Both the position numbers and the translations under genes were made by a program. 64,000 nt of DNA from Roseiarcus sp963805295 (lineage in GTDB: Bacteria > Pseudomonadota > Alphaproteobacteria > Rhizobiales > Beijerinckiaceae): assembly GCA_963805295.1 (NCBI GenBank), contig CAWDTW010000034.1, positions 62,001 to 126,000 on the forward strand. The letters run 5' to 3'. Below are positions 16,230 to 25,319 of this stretch, one piece after another; within the stretch, counting starts at the first letter, position 1, and each line of letters begins with the position of its first letter. The notes under the pieces are model-generated. The model searched no databases, was not told where the DNA came from, and saw only the letters and a list, made by a program, of their open reading frames with translations.

Positions 16230-16972
16230 CTACACGGCAAGAAGGACGACAAGGCAGGACTTGAACACTCCAAGGGTCTTCGCCTCGCTGATCTTTTTGA
16301 GAGCGCCGTCGGGCAGCTTGGCGCCCGCGCGAACATCGTCGTCGATGAACACGAGCTTACCGAAGAGATAACCAATTTCGAAGCGCCCCTGCTCGAGCTC
16401 GTCAACGCGGCCCGAGTGAATGAAGTCCGTGCCGACAAGCTCGATCAGCACTCTTATAAGGCTTGTTTTACCGTTGCTACCGACGCCGATCATTATGACA
16501 ATTAGCGGAATGTCGCGTCGGAGCTGAATGGCGTAACCGATAAGTTCGTTGACAAAGTTGATCAAGGTTTGTGGATACTGTGCCTTTACGAATATCTGTC
16601 TCAACGCCGCGTCGTATTGCGAACACGTCGCTTCCGGGGCGTAATTGACGTTCAATACGTGCCGCATTCCAGTGGCAGGATTGTGTGGGCGCACATCTAC
16701 AGTGCCGTTGTCCAGAAGCCACAGCTCGGAATTTAGCACGTTGATAACGTTCGGCGGCTTCTTCGAGGTGAAGTGAAACAAGTCATCGTGGCACGCCTGC
16801 ATGATTTGCAGGAGGCTGAACACCTCCTGGACCAGAATTTTCGCAGGCTTCGCCGAGGAGAATTTGGCGTTGACGATCTTTAGGATTTTCTGCTGCAATA
16901 TCTTGTCGGGCAGGACAGCCCAATGCGTGCCGGTCCACGACCAGAAACGGCCGTCGTCTTCGTAGCGGAGCA
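16230..16972 (-). pseudogene. D5-like primase-helicase, SF3 domain fragment
   Basis: The C-terminal half of a phage/plasmid primase of the P4 type. The D5 N-terminal block (L-R-Y-E-D-D-G-R-F-W-S-W-T-G) and the SF3 helicase Walker A G-V-G-S-N-G-K-T-S are clear, followed by Walker B-like K-L-V-F-I-D-D-D. It is cut off from its prim-pol half by a 128-bp MITE: removing the MITE and one target copy joins E-F-G-G-G-P to L-L-R-Y-E-D. The 3' end is also lost, since similarity stops at S-E-A-K-T-L and the frame closes about 100 bases before the NACHT gene. Confidence 0.85.
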
Positions 16973-16982
16973 ATGGACCGCC

Positions 16983-17110
16983 TCAAGAATCCCCTCATTT
17001 CGATTTTCGCCAATGAAATCAATAAGTTATAGAAATGCCACTGATAACCATTAACATATTGATTTCATTGCGATTTTCAGCATACGGCGAAAAATGAGGG
17101 GATGAGTGAG
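16983..17110. mobile_element. 128-bp MITE, copy A
   Basis: Flanked by a perfect 10-bp target duplication ATGGACCGCC (16973-16982 and 17111-17120). The ends carry ATCCCCTCATTT inverted repeats. It is nearly identical to the element at 27113-27240, which has its own 10-bp duplication, and it shares its ends with the IS4-family element at 25222-26837, which could have moved it. It interrupts the primase gene. Confidence 0.92.
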
Positions 17111-17978
17111 ATGGACCGCCGCCAAACTCCGCATCCAGCAAGGCTTGGGCAACCTTTTGTCCTTCGTCGCGAGGCTCTACGCCGACCGCGTATTGTGCGA
17201 TATTGCGGGCAATTTGCGTGACTTCTTCGTCGCCTACTGGAGGGCGACAGCGCGCCTGGTTCACACCGCGCAGCGCGGCTAGCATTTCCACTTCGGAGAG
17301 CCCGGAGCGCCGCAATTGTCCCGCGATGCGGGTGAGCTCGACGTTCCGGGAACCTTCGCGAATTTCATCCCCGTCACGCGCAACGGGTTCATTCCGCGCC
17401 CGATTGTCGGCTTCGATGAATTGCAGCCATGGCTCGGGCAGCAGCGCAATCTTCGGATTCTCGGGCCCCCGTCCATCCAACCAACGGTATCGTTTCCCGC
17501 TCGAGTGCCGCGACGGCGGCGCGACCGCGTAGGAACCGTCCGCCAATAGATCCACCCCCGGCGCCAGGACCTTTTTCTTCCCCCAACCGGCGGGTAGCCG
17601 AAAATAGTAGTGCCGGCCGCCGCCACCCGTCTCGCTGGTCAGCGTTCGGGGCAGCGGGCCTAATCGCTTTGTCAAATCCACGAACTCTCGAAGCCCGCCA
17701 TTCCGCGGGTCCACGTCGAGGACGATTACGTTGCTCGCGGACCCCGTCGCGATGCCGATGTTGAAGTCTCCGGATGCGGGCATCAGCCGCTTGAAGGTCG
17801 CGAAATCGTTGGTCGCATCCTTTACGCCGTGAAGAGTTATAGGCGCCTTCCCGGACCGCATGACGCCGTGCTCGGCTGGTTGAAGAAGTAAGACTTTGAA
17901 CCCCAATTTCATCAGTTTTTGCGCGCGCGAAAGCATGTCCGGCGCGTTGCTTTTTTGCGAGCTCCTTCGGATGATCAT
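17019..17978 (-). pseudogene. Prim-pol primase (N-terminal half, cut by MITE)
   Basis: An archaeo-eukaryotic-type primase-polymerase from a phage, satellite or plasmid. Residues 15-190 hold the fold: the metal motif V-L-D-V-D (86-90), the G-G-G-G-R-H-Y-Y-F block with H123, and G-V-D-L-L-A-D-G-S-Y-A-V-A-P-P. Residues 209-263 are a PriCT-1 linker. Native sequence ends at residue 288 (G-G-G-P), where the MITE begins; the last residues are MITE-encoded. The start has AGGAG 7 bases before the ATG. The helicase half lies beyond the MITE. The catalytic domain is intact and might still be made. Confidence 0.88.
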
Positions 17979-18530
17979 TTGGGACTCCTGATTTTAGGCT
18001 GACCTGATCAGCGCTATGGCGAAGCAAACACGTTTTAGGGGCTGGCGAATAATATAATCTTCTCCACTGTTCATGAGTTATGCTTCTCATAAGAGATCTA
18101 CGAATGTTCTTTCTTCCGCCAAAGGGGCTTGACGCGATGTTTATCTGTAGAAGCGAGGCTGGCCGTGGGCAGCTGCACTCCGGGTTTCTGGTGTCAACAG
18201 TTGATTTGCTCATTGCCGTTTACTCCGGTGACGGCGCAGTTCCACGATCTGAGCCCGGAGGGCTTCGATAAATTTTCTTGCAATTTCCTTTTCTACGCCT
18301 CGCATATGGACCTTTCCCGTGCGGAAAATATTTATAACAGGTCCTTCGGAAGTTCTCACTTACCAGCCATGTGCTACTCGTCCCACCTCCGCTACGTGGA
18401 GGCCGTTCTTCGCTAGCAGCGCCTGAATAGGGGGACGAAGTTTGAGCGGATGGCCTCCTTGCGAACCCGTACGCGCGGGATCGTCTATGGCCAACTTGCG
18501 GCGGCGGGACTGCTTGCGATTAATCATGGC
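17979..18530. other. Interval upstream of the primase, no clear gene
   Basis: About 550 bases, lower in GC than the core. Short frames on the + strand start near 18080 and 18129 but show no family pattern. The stretch probably holds the primase promoter and remnants of the element's control region. Confidence 0.4.
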
Positions 18531-18803
18531 TCATCCACAACCAACCAGGAGCTCGCGACGCCTGCGCGCTGATTCAGACTGATGTTGGGGATCACTCGTC
18601 TTCGGAGACACCCGGGCGGGATTGAGGTTCGGATAGTCGGCACTCGATGATCTCCTCGATGATGCGCAAGCGCAGCTTCGCCGGGCGGGCGCGAGGCGGG
18701 GTTCGGTTCCGCTCGATTGACAGTTGGGCATTTTTGATTGGATGATTCCGCCGACTCGTGCGGCGACCTCGTTCGGACCGCGTTTGGCCGCTTTGGTGTT
18801 CAT
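18531..18803 (-). CDS. Small basic protein coupled to HTH regulator, possibly frameshifted
   Basis: Starts M-N-T-K-A-A-K-R-G-P in an ATGA overlap with the stop of the HTH gene. After about 22 residues the better sequence (K-L-R-L-R-I-I-E-E-I-I-E, ending S-E-D-E at 18592) lies in another frame, with a run of five A residues near the switch. I read it as a two-gene cassette typical of phage-like elements. Function is unknown. Confidence 0.4.
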   Translation of the reverse strand: MNTKAAKRGPNEVAARVGGIIQSKMPNCQSSGTEPRLAPARRSCACASSRRSSSADYPNLNPARVSPKTSDPQHQSESARRRRELLVGCG

Positions 18804-19117
18804 CTGCGCGATCCTCTTCCTTGTGCCAAGCGGCGAGCCGCGCTCTCAGCGTCGCGCAGACCGGGCATCTGCGCCGGCAAAGCGAGGATCCGTTCCGGAC
18901 AATCGCTGGTGGACGTTCGTAAGTTCGCGCGCTCGAAAGCGAGAACATCAGATAGGCGATATCGAATACTTCGCCCGATCCGCACGAAGGGAATATAACC
19001 TCCGTAGACCCGGGCATTTCTGAGGGTCTTAACGCTGCGTTTATGCCGCAGCGCGAGCTCGCATTCGGTCAGGAAAGCTTCGTGCTGGTCCAACTCTCGG
19101 TATTCTTCTGAGCTCAT
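18800..19117 (-). CDS. AlpA/excisionase-type HTH DNA-binding protein
   Basis: A 105-residue protein with a MerR-like helix-turn-helix near residues 20-65: E-L-A-L-R-H-K-R-S-V-K-T-L-R-N, then G-G-Y-I-P-F-V-R-I-G-R-S-I-R-Y and L-S-D-V-L-A-F-E. This is the HTH_17 pattern found in excisionases and AlpA regulators of prophages, satellites and integrative elements. The ATG at 19117 follows GAGG. It heads the same-strand group small ORF, primase, helicase and NACHT, so it may control that element. Confidence 0.75.
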   Translation of the reverse strand: MSSEEYRELDQHEAFLTECELALRHKRSVKTLRNARVYGGYIPFVRIGRSIRYRLSDVLAFERANLRTSTSDCPERILALPAQMPGLRDAESAARRLAQGRGSRR

Positions 19118-19434
19118 GACACGCCTCACAACTTCGGCAGTGTAAAGACACAGCTGTTCACGGCTCGAATTCGCGAGGCGCGTCTTCGTGCGTCAAAAGC
19201 CGTCCCGATTGCCGGTTCAACTCACACCGACAAGATCAATTGGGTTCTGTTACCAGATATTCATTCCGCTTCGTCATGGCGACGTGACCCGCTGCATTTC
19301 GATTCTCAAATTGGGACGAGACCGAAAACTCCTGCCGCCCTCGGCCGACCTGCGGATCAATCCCATAGCACGCTATATATTCCTGTTTACAATCTAAGAT
19401 AAGGTCCAAATGACGAAAGGCTGGATTTGAATTT
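19118..19434. other. Non-coding interval
   Basis: About 300 bases, probably the promoter region of the HTH gene. No repeat or gene recognised. Confidence 0.4.
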
Positions 19435-19905
19435 CTACACACTGATTGTGATAGAAATTTGAGTCGGGGAGATGCCCATCTTGGCGGCCAAATCGCGCTT
19501 CGTCTCCGCAATCAGAGTTGCAAAGTCGATTTGCAAGTCGCTGGGGCTCGGTTCTCGCGCTCCCTCGGCCAACTCGCTGTCGTCACGCTCTTGATAGGAC
19601 TCGAGTTCAGTTGCTCTGCCAAGCGCCACATCTCCAACACTTCGAGGAGAAAAGTTCCAGACCAAACGCGTCTTAAAGCCGCGACGGCCTATCACGAATT
19701 TTCCAATCCCTATTCCGTCGAGCTCCTTGAGGAAACCGACGACTGTTTCTATCGCCAACCCAGAACGTTCCGCGGCGTTTTCCGCGTAAAGCTCGGTCCG
19801 CCGTCTAGTGTAGGTGGCCAACAATTCAAAGAATTCGCGCCATCCGCCGCCTTTGTTGTATAGCGCTTGCAATTTTTCTAGATAAGGTTCGGGGGACGCT
19901 GGCAT
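19435..19905 (-). CDS. Hypothetical protein, winged-helix-like
   Basis: A 156-residue protein with an N-terminal helical segment (Y-L-E-K-L-Q-A-L-Y), a central part W-R-E-F-F-E-L-L-A-T-Y-T-R-R-R then L-A-I-E-T-V-V-G-F-L-K-E-L-D, and a strand-rich G-R-R-G-F-K-T-R-L-V-W. The helix, helix, basic hairpin pattern suggests DNA binding, but I do not know the family. The ATG at 19905 has GAGGAC upstream; the frame opens at 19932. It ends near the start of the element. Confidence 0.5.
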   Translation of the reverse strand: MPASPEPYLEKLQALYNKGGGWREFFELLATYTRRRTELYAENAAERSGLAIETVVGFLKELDGIGIGKFVIGRRGFKTRLVWNFSPRSVGDVALGRATELESYQERDDSELAEGAREPSPSDLQIDFATLIAETKRDLAAKMGISPTQISITISV

Positions 19906-20517
19906 GGCGAGTCCTCGCGCGGCGACTGCCATAACGCATATACGCTTCGCGTTGAGCCGTAAAGAGGCGCTCTAGAAAGCTAAGATCGTTTTCAACCGAT
20001 TTATGCGAATTGGGCGACGCACCGAAGGCAGGATAGGTTGTAACAAACCCTCGGCCTCTGTTACCTCTAAGCCGTGCGCTAGCGCTCCAATTCGGTCTCT
20101 CGCGCAATGATTGCCTTTGCACTTTAGGTAGATCGCCCGATCGCTAATCAAACTTCTCGAAGCGCGCGGTGTGTATGCAGGCGGACAAGGCCACGCAGGG
20201 ACGTCCCTGATTGGCCACCTCCCTCTTGTTGAAGGCACGTTTCCCTCTTGTTGAAGGCACGTTGGTCCATACGCCCAGGTTTTGGCTGTTCAAATCCAAG
20301 GCATTGGCCCATTTGAGGGGGCGAAGACAGTCGAGAGCAATTTTCCCCGAGTCGGCGATAGCGTACTGCCGCAACGGCTTCGCATGAGTGCCAATGGCGG
20401 ACGCGCTTGTCCCGTCCGATCCTGCTACTTCCCCGCTAGCTGGTCACAGTATGGTCACTAGTCTGAATAAGCCAGCCGGCCAGGCCCAATTTTCTCGGTC
20501 TAAGTGTTTGATATCAA
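19906..20517. other. Interval with a 22-bp tandem duplication
   Basis: About 600 bases without a reliable gene; frames on the minus strand between 19826 and 20374 have no recognisable pattern. It contains two perfect, adjacent 22-bp units at 20220-20241 and 20242-20263 (CCCTCTTGTTGAAGG core). The rest is probably decayed island DNA leading to the attachment remnant. Confidence 0.5.
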
Positions 20518-20564
20518 TGGTGGGCGCACAAGGGCTCGAACCTTGGACCCGCTGATTAAGAGTT
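20518..20564 (-). other. 3' fragment of tRNA-Lys(CTT), attachment-site remnant
   Basis: On the minus strand the bases from the anticodon loop (C-TCTTAA, anticodon CTT) through the T-arm (GGTTCGAGCCC) to the terminal CCA are those of a tRNA-Lys gene. The 5' half is absent and the anticodon stem cannot form. Integrative elements that target tRNA genes leave such 3' copies at one border. No integrase is present. Confidence 0.7.
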
Positions 20565-20733
20565 GTGGGGCTGAGGCAGCGAAAGGGGTCTTGCCATCGC
20601 CTACCCCAGCTCGCTTTTCAACCAGAAGTCGCACCGGTGTGCCGCTAGCCTGACATGGTCAAAAATGCCTCCGTTAGTCGCGATGCTGGTAGCTATGTGG
20701 TAGCTATCCACAAGGGCTCCGTGCTCACATCCC

Positions 20734-20876
20734 TAACCGGGGCAAATTCCCGGGCACGCAACTGCACAAAGCAAAATGCTGCAGTTGCGAGATTGAATCT
20801 TATCAAGCGCTTGCGCGAGCGCCGGCCTTCTGAATTTTTTCCTCCCGCGCTCCTGCCCGGGAATTTGCCCCGGTTA
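20734..20876. mobile_element. 143-bp MITE with 23-bp perfect terminal repeats
   Basis: The first 23 bases (20734-20756, beginning TAACCGGGGC) are the exact reverse complement of the last 23 (20854-20876). CTCACATCC flanks both sides (20724-20732 and 20877-20885), with one extra C on the left, as a target duplication. An inner pair CGCAACTGCA / TGCAGTTGCG means the whole element can fold. Confidence 0.8.
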
Positions 20877-20907
20877 CTCACATCCTCATTAAGTCATTGA
20901 AAAATCT

Positions 20908-20981
<74 letters not shown>

Positions 20982-21266
20982 ATCTCGGGGCGTCGCCGCC
21001 GAAAGCGTCCGGCTTCTGCCATAGGCGCCAACGCAAGGCAAGCGTCCGCGCACGATGGCCGACGTCCGGCCCCATCGCCCGTCGAAAATGGCGCGCCGAC
21101 GGAGACGGGAAGCCGGAGGACGCGTCCTTTGCCGAGGACGCAGGGCCTCGATGAATGCCGCGACGGGCCGATGGCGGCCTTTGTAGACGCGGTCGTTGAC
21201 TGGGTCAGCCGCACTTGAGCCAAGCACGGCTACAATTGTCGGGCGCCGCGCCCGGCTCGGCAGTTG

Positions 21267-21302
21267 CGAAGTTGCATTTTTTGGCGCCTAACCCTTTGAA
21301 AC
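21267..21302 (+). repeat. Conserved 36-base intergenic motif, copy 1
   Basis: CGAAGTTGCA followed by a T-run, then TTGGCGCCTA and a TTTGAAA-type tail. It matches 33065-33101 at most positions. It lies 30 bases downstream of kdsD. Role unknown. Confidence 0.45.
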
Positions 21303-21333
21303 ACCAAGATCACGCGTGAAACTTCAACCCCGT

Positions 21334-22320
21334 TCAGACCGCGCCGATGCGCATGAGGTCGTGGAAATGGACGATCCCGACCACTGCGCCCTTTTCCACC
21401 ACCAGGAGCGCGGAAATCTTGTGGCTGATGCTCTCCAGCGCCTCGGCGACCAGCGCGTCCGGCGCGATCGTGCGGGGTTTGCGGGTCATGACGCTGGCGA
21501 CCGGCGTATCGAGCGAGAAATCGGCCTTCAGGTGGCGGCGCAGGTCGCCGTCGGTGACGATTCCGGCCAGCCTGTCGTCGTCGAACACCGCCACGCAGCC
21601 GAAGCCCTTGGTCGTCATTTCGACGATCGCCTCGGCCATGCGGGCCTTGGCGCCGATGCGCGGAATGCGCTCGCCCGTGTGCATCGCGTCCCGCACGTGC
21701 TGCAGTTTCGCGCCGAGCTTGCCGCCCGGATGGAGCGCGCGGAAATCGCGCGCGGTGAAGCCGCGGCCCTCGAGGAGCGCGATCGCCAGCGCATCGCCGA
21801 GCACGAGCTGCATGGTCGTCGAGGTGGTCGGCGCGAGGCCGTTGGGGCAGGCCTCGTTCGCGTTGGGCATGGTCAGGCAGACGTCGGCCTCGCGGCCGAG
21901 CGCGCTGTCGGGGTTGGCGGTGATCGCGATCAGGGGGATGGCGTAGCGCTTGGCGAAGGTGATGATCGCCGCCAGCTCGGCGGTTTCGCCAGACCAGGAG
22001 AGGCCGAGCACGACGTCGTCGTTCTGCACCATGCCGAGGTCGCCGTGGCTCGCCTCCGCCGGGTGGACGAAGGACGCCGCCTGACCTGTCGAGGCGAGCG
22101 TGGCGGCGATCTTGCGGCCGATGTGCCCGGACTTGCCCATGCCGGTGACGATGACGCGGCCGCTCGCCGCCGCGATCCGCTCGACCGCCTGGGAAAACGC
22201 GGCGCCCAGCCCGCCTTCGCCTGTCGTCCGGATCGCCTCCTCCAGCGCCTCGAGGCCGCGGCGCTGTTTCCCGATGGTGCGGATCGCCGACAGGACGGCG
22301 CTGGCTTGTTCGTGAATCAT
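21334..22320 (-). CDS. kdsD: D-arabinose-5-phosphate isomerase (KdsD/KpsF type)
   Basis: Converts D-ribulose-5-phosphate to D-arabinose-5-phosphate, the first step to Kdo for lipopolysaccharide. About 328 residues. An N-terminal SIS domain has T-G-M-G-K-S-G-H-I-G-R-K and L-S-W-S-G-E-T-A-E-L; two CBS domains follow (about 205-265 and 275-330). The catalytic H-P-A-E-A-S-H-G-D-L-G is intact. The start is set at ATG 22320 because AAAGAG lies 6 bases upstream; ATG 22335 is the alternative. It is transcribed in the same direction as galU, about 100 bases away, which suits shared envelope-sugar work. Confidence 0.92.
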   Translation of the reverse strand: MIHEQASAVLSAIRTIGKQRRGLEALEEAIRTTGEGGLGAAFSQAVERIAAASGRVIVTGMGKSGHIGRKIAATLASTGQAASFVHPAEASHGDLGMVQNDDVVLGLSWSGETAELAAIITFAKRYAIPLIAITANPDSALGREADVCLTMPNANEACPNGLAPTTSTTMQLVLGDALAIALLEGRGFTARDFRALHPGGKLGAKLQHVRDAMHTGERIPRIGAKARMAEAIVEMTTKGFGCVAVFDDDRLAGIVTDGDLRRHLKADFSLDTPVASVMTRKPRTIAPDALVAEALESISHKISALLVVEKGAVVGIVHFHDLMRIGAV

Positions 22321-22442
22321 GCGGCTCTTTAGCATCGAAGGAGGCGCTGCAAAACCTCGCGCGGCGGGGAGGCGAGCCGCTTGGGCCGCGAGTTGAGCGC
22401 GCGTCAGCCGTAACGGAATGACCCTCGACAGGCCAGACGCGC

Positions 22443-23339
22443 CTACCGACCCTCGTAGGCGAAGCCGAACTTGCGCAATTCCTCTTTCAGCCCCGGGCCG
22501 AGGTCCTGCCGGTCGAGCGCGAAGGCGATGTTGGCGGCGAGGAAGCCGAGCCGCGAGCCGCAGTCGTAGGTGGCGCCGTCGAAGCGCACGCCATGGAACC
22601 TCTGCGTGCGTGCGAGCTCGATCATGCCGTCGGTCAATTGAACCTCCCCGCCGGCGCCCTTTTCGACCAGCTCGAGGAACCGGAAGATCTCCGGCTGCAG
22701 GATGTAGCGCCCCGAGATGATGAGATTGGAGGGCGCCGTCCCCTGCTTCGGCTTTTCGATCATGCCGGTGATCTCAACCGCATGGTCGTGGTCGGCGCCG
22801 ACGGCGACGACGCCATACTGATGCGTCTCCGCGGGCGAGATCTCCTCGACGGCGAGGACGTTGCCGCCGAACCGATCGTAGACGTCAACGCACTGCGCGA
22901 GGCAGCGCCCGCCGCGCGGGCCGCCCTTTGTCACCATGTCGGGCAGGAGCACTGCGAACGGCTCGCCGCCGACGATCTCGCGCGCGCACCAGACGGCGTG
23001 TCCCAGGCCGAGCGGCGCCTGCTGGCGGGTGAAGCTGGTCGCTCCGGCGGGGGGAAGGTCGGCCATCAGCGCGGCGTATTCGGCCCCCTTGCCGCGCCGC
23101 TTGAGCGTGTCCTCGAGTTCGTATGAGGAATCGAAATGATCCTCGATGACGCCCTTGTTGCGGCCGGTGACGAAAATGAAATGCTCGATCCCCGCCTCAC
23201 GGGCTTCGTCGACGATGTACTGCAGGATCGGCCGGTCGACGATGGTTAGCATCTCCTTGGGGATCGCCTTGGTCGCGGGCAGGAAGCGCGTGCCGAGACC
23301 GGCGACGGGGAGCACGGCCTTGCGAATCGGTTTCTTCAT
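22443..23339 (-). CDS. galU: UTP-glucose-1-phosphate uridylyltransferase
   Basis: Makes UDP-glucose from UTP and glucose-1-phosphate for polysaccharides and UDP-galactose. The product is 298 residues, full length. The nucleotidyltransferase motif L-P-V-A-G-L-G-T-R-F-L-P-A-T-K-A-I-P-K-E lies at the N-terminus with both basic residues of the active site, and V-R-F-D-G near the C-terminus closes the sugar site. It is divergent from galE across about 140 bases that should hold both promoters. GalU supplies the substrate for GalE. Confidence 0.95.
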   Translation of the reverse strand: MKKPIRKAVLPVAGLGTRFLPATKAIPKEMLTIVDRPILQYIVDEAREAGIEHFIFVTGRNKGVIEDHFDSSYELEDTLKRRGKGAEYAALMADLPPAGATSFTRQQAPLGLGHAVWCAREIVGGEPFAVLLPDMVTKGGPRGGRCLAQCVDVYDRFGGNVLAVEEISPAETHQYGVVAVGADHDHAVEITGMIEKPKQGTAPSNLIISGRYILQPEIFRFLELVEKGAGGEVQLTDGMIELARTQRFHGVRFDGATYDCGSRLGFLAANIAFALDRQDLGPGLKEELRKFGFAYEGR

Positions 23340-23481
23340 CGATCGTCAGTCCTGGCGGGGAATGGAAAGTCAAGGCGTTGTAGGAAATCGGGAAGAACCT
23401 GCTATCGCTTAGCAGGTCCGGCGCCGGCGATCCACGCGGCGTTTGGCGGCGGCGCCTTGGGCGGATCGAGAAGGACGTGAC

Positions 23482-24480
23482 ATGAGCGTTCTGGTGACCG
23501 GCGGGGCCGGATACATTGGCGGACACATGACGCTGGGTTTGCTGGACGCCGGCGAGACAGTCGTCGTGCTCGACAATCTTTCGACCGGCTTCGACTGGGC
23601 CGTGCCCGACGCCGCCCGGCTCGTCGTCGGCGACATGGGCGACCCGGGTCTCGTCGCCCGGCTGATCGAGGAGCATGAGGTCGACGCCATCGCCCATTTC
23701 GCCGCCAAGATCGTGGTGCCTGAGTCGGTCGCTGATCCGCTCGGCTATTATCTCAACAACGCCTCCAACGCGCGCACGCTCATCGAAACCGCGATCCGGG
23801 GCGGGGTAAAGACTTTCATCTTCTCCTCCACCGCCGCGGTCTATGGCGAGACGTCGTCCGAGCCGGTGTCGGAGGAGACCCCGCTCGGGCCGATCTCGCC
23901 CTACGGCCGCTCGAAGCTGATGGTCGAATGGATGCTGGAAGACGCCTCTCGCGCCTACGACTTCCGCTACGTCGCCCTGCGCTATTTCAACGTCGCCGGG
24001 GCCGACCCGCAAGGCCGGCTCGGCCAGTCGACGCCGAAGGCGACCCATCTCGTCAAGCGTGGCGTGCAGACCGCGCTCGGCGTCCATCCGCGCATGGAAA
24101 TCTTCGGCCAGGACTATCCGACCCGCGACGGCACCTGCGTACGCGACTATATCCAGGTGACCGACCTCATCGACGCGCATCTTGCGGCGCTCGCCTATCT
24201 GCGGGAGGGCGGGGCGAGCGTCGTCTGCAATTGCGGCTACGGTCACGGGGTGACGGTCAGGGAGGTGATCGACGTCGTCAAGAGGGTTTCGGGCGTCAAT
24301 TTCAAAGTCGTCATGTCGCCCCGGCGCGCGGGCGATCCGGCCGCACTCGTGGCTCGCGCCGACCGGGCGAAAAAGGTGCTCGGCTGGAGGCCGGTGCGCG
24401 ATAACCTCGAAAACATCGTGCGCCAGGCGCTCGATTGGGAGCGCCGGCTGCACAATCGCCGCGCCGGCGAGAAACCGTAA
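23482..24480 (+). CDS. galE: UDP-glucose 4-epimerase
   Basis: An NAD-dependent short-chain epimerase that interconverts UDP-glucose and UDP-galactose. The product is 332 residues. The Rossmann motif V-T-G-G-A-G-Y-I-G-G-H is at residues 4-14, the catalytic Y-x3-K lies in P-Y-G-R-S-K-L-M, and S-S-T-A-A-V-Y-G gives the catalytic Ser/Thr. The ATG at 23482 is preceded by GAAGGA. It is divergent from galU. A toxin-antitoxin pair lies downstream on the other strand. Confidence 0.93.
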   Translation: MSVLVTGGAGYIGGHMTLGLLDAGETVVVLDNLSTGFDWAVPDAARLVVGDMGDPGLVARLIEEHEVDAIAHFAAKIVVPESVADPLGYYLNNASNARTLIETAIRGGVKTFIFSSTAAVYGETSSEPVSEETPLGPISPYGRSKLMVEWMLEDASRAYDFRYVALRYFNVAGADPQGRLGQSTPKATHLVKRGVQTALGVHPRMEIFGQDYPTRDGTCVRDYIQVTDLIDAHLAALAYLREGGASVVCNCGYGHGVTVREVIDVVKRVSGVNFKVVMSPRRAGDPAALVARADRAKKVLGWRPVRDNLENIVRQALDWERRLHNRRAGEKP

Positions 24481-24503
24481 CAGTCGCTGCCGCCGCCGCC
24501 GGA

Positions 24504-24875
24504 TCACATAGGGGGCAGCGGCCTCAGCCGCACACGCATCCGCCTGGGATCAATGGTCAGAAGCGCCCCGCTCTCCAATTCGGCGCTCATCCGACGCAAC
24601 GCATTGGCCACAAAGCCGCCGATGGCCCCCGGGTTGAGGTCTTCTGCGCGGATTTGAGCCACGCTCGGCTTGTCGCCGTGCGTCGCCGACAGAATAGAGC
24701 CGAAGTCGAGATCATGGGTGAGCACGACATAGCCATTTGTGCGCGCGAAAGCCATGATCTCGGTATCCGACGCAGTGGGCGCGCCGATTTGAGACCAGTG
24801 CTCAGCCTCAAAACCCGCGTCGCGCAGCAAAGCCGCCCAGCGCGGCGAAAGGTTCATGTCGATAAGCAGCCTCAT
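24504..24875 (-). CDS. DUF5615 PIN-like toxin
   Basis: A 123-residue protein of the DUF5615 (Mut7-C-type PIN-like) family. It begins M-R-L-L-I-D-M-N-L-S with the first acidic residue, and has V-V-L-T-H-D-L-D-F in the middle, where family members place the second pair of acidic residues. Such proteins are thought to be RNases paired with DUF433 antitoxins. It overlaps the DUF433 gene by 4 bases, the usual antitoxin-first order. It looks intact. Confidence 0.85.
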   Translation of the reverse strand: MRLLIDMNLSPRWAALLRDAGFEAEHWSQIGAPTASDTEIMAFARTNGYVVLTHDLDFGSILSATHGDKPSVAQIRAEDLNPGAIGGFVANALRRMSAELESGALLTIDPRRMRVRLRPLPPM

Positions 24876-25103
24876 TCGCCGGGCAACACAATTTCACGGT
24901 CCTCCGCCAGCCACGCTGCGTAACGAAGCGCCTGCAGGATGTCCTCACGTTCGAGATAAGGGTAATCGGCAAGGATTTCCTCGATGGTGTTGCCCGAGCC
25001 GATCTGGCCGACGATCATCCCCACCGTGACCCGCATGCCGCGGATGCAGGCCTTACCTCCCATCACTTGAGGATTTTGAGTGATTTCGATCCAGGCGTTC
25101 CAT
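24872..25103 (-). CDS. DUF433 antitoxin, apparent frameshift at a GANTC site
   Basis: The antitoxin partner of the DUF5615 toxin. The family core is clear: M-G-G-K-A-C-I-R-G-M-R-V-T-V-G, then E-E-I-L-A-D-Y-P-Y-L and the helix D-I-L-Q-A-L-R-Y-A-A. The natural start is the ATG at 25103 (M-E-R-L-D-R), but an extra base in GATTTC (25082-25087; GATTC expected) moves it out of frame. Without that base the protein is a normal 76 residues. An alternative TTG start at 25120 stays in frame but gives an abnormal N-terminus. Confidence 0.8.
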
Positions 25104-25319
25104 GCGCGTCTCGCTAGCAAATCAGTTGAACGGACTGTCGAGTGATTATAGCGTTTCGAACCGAACCAACGGAAAAATCACCGCCTCCAGACAAATCCGT
25201 GATCGCTGCGTGCATGGGGGCTAATGAATCCCCTCATTCTTGATCGACGCGGACAAGAATATTGCCTGAATTGGCGAGTCACCGCGTGGCGAGATCACGA
25301 ATCAGCCGGGCGGGGGCTC

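Noticed and set aside
18080..18416. Short + strand frames upstream of the primase
   Set aside because: Composition and start sites give no support; probably non-coding control DNA.
20220..20263. CRISPR-like repeat
   Set aside because: Only two directly adjacent 22-bp units without spacers; a simple tandem duplication. No CRISPR array or cas gene was seen in the window.
21316..22332. 338-codon + strand frame
   Set aside because: Complete antisense shadow of kdsD.
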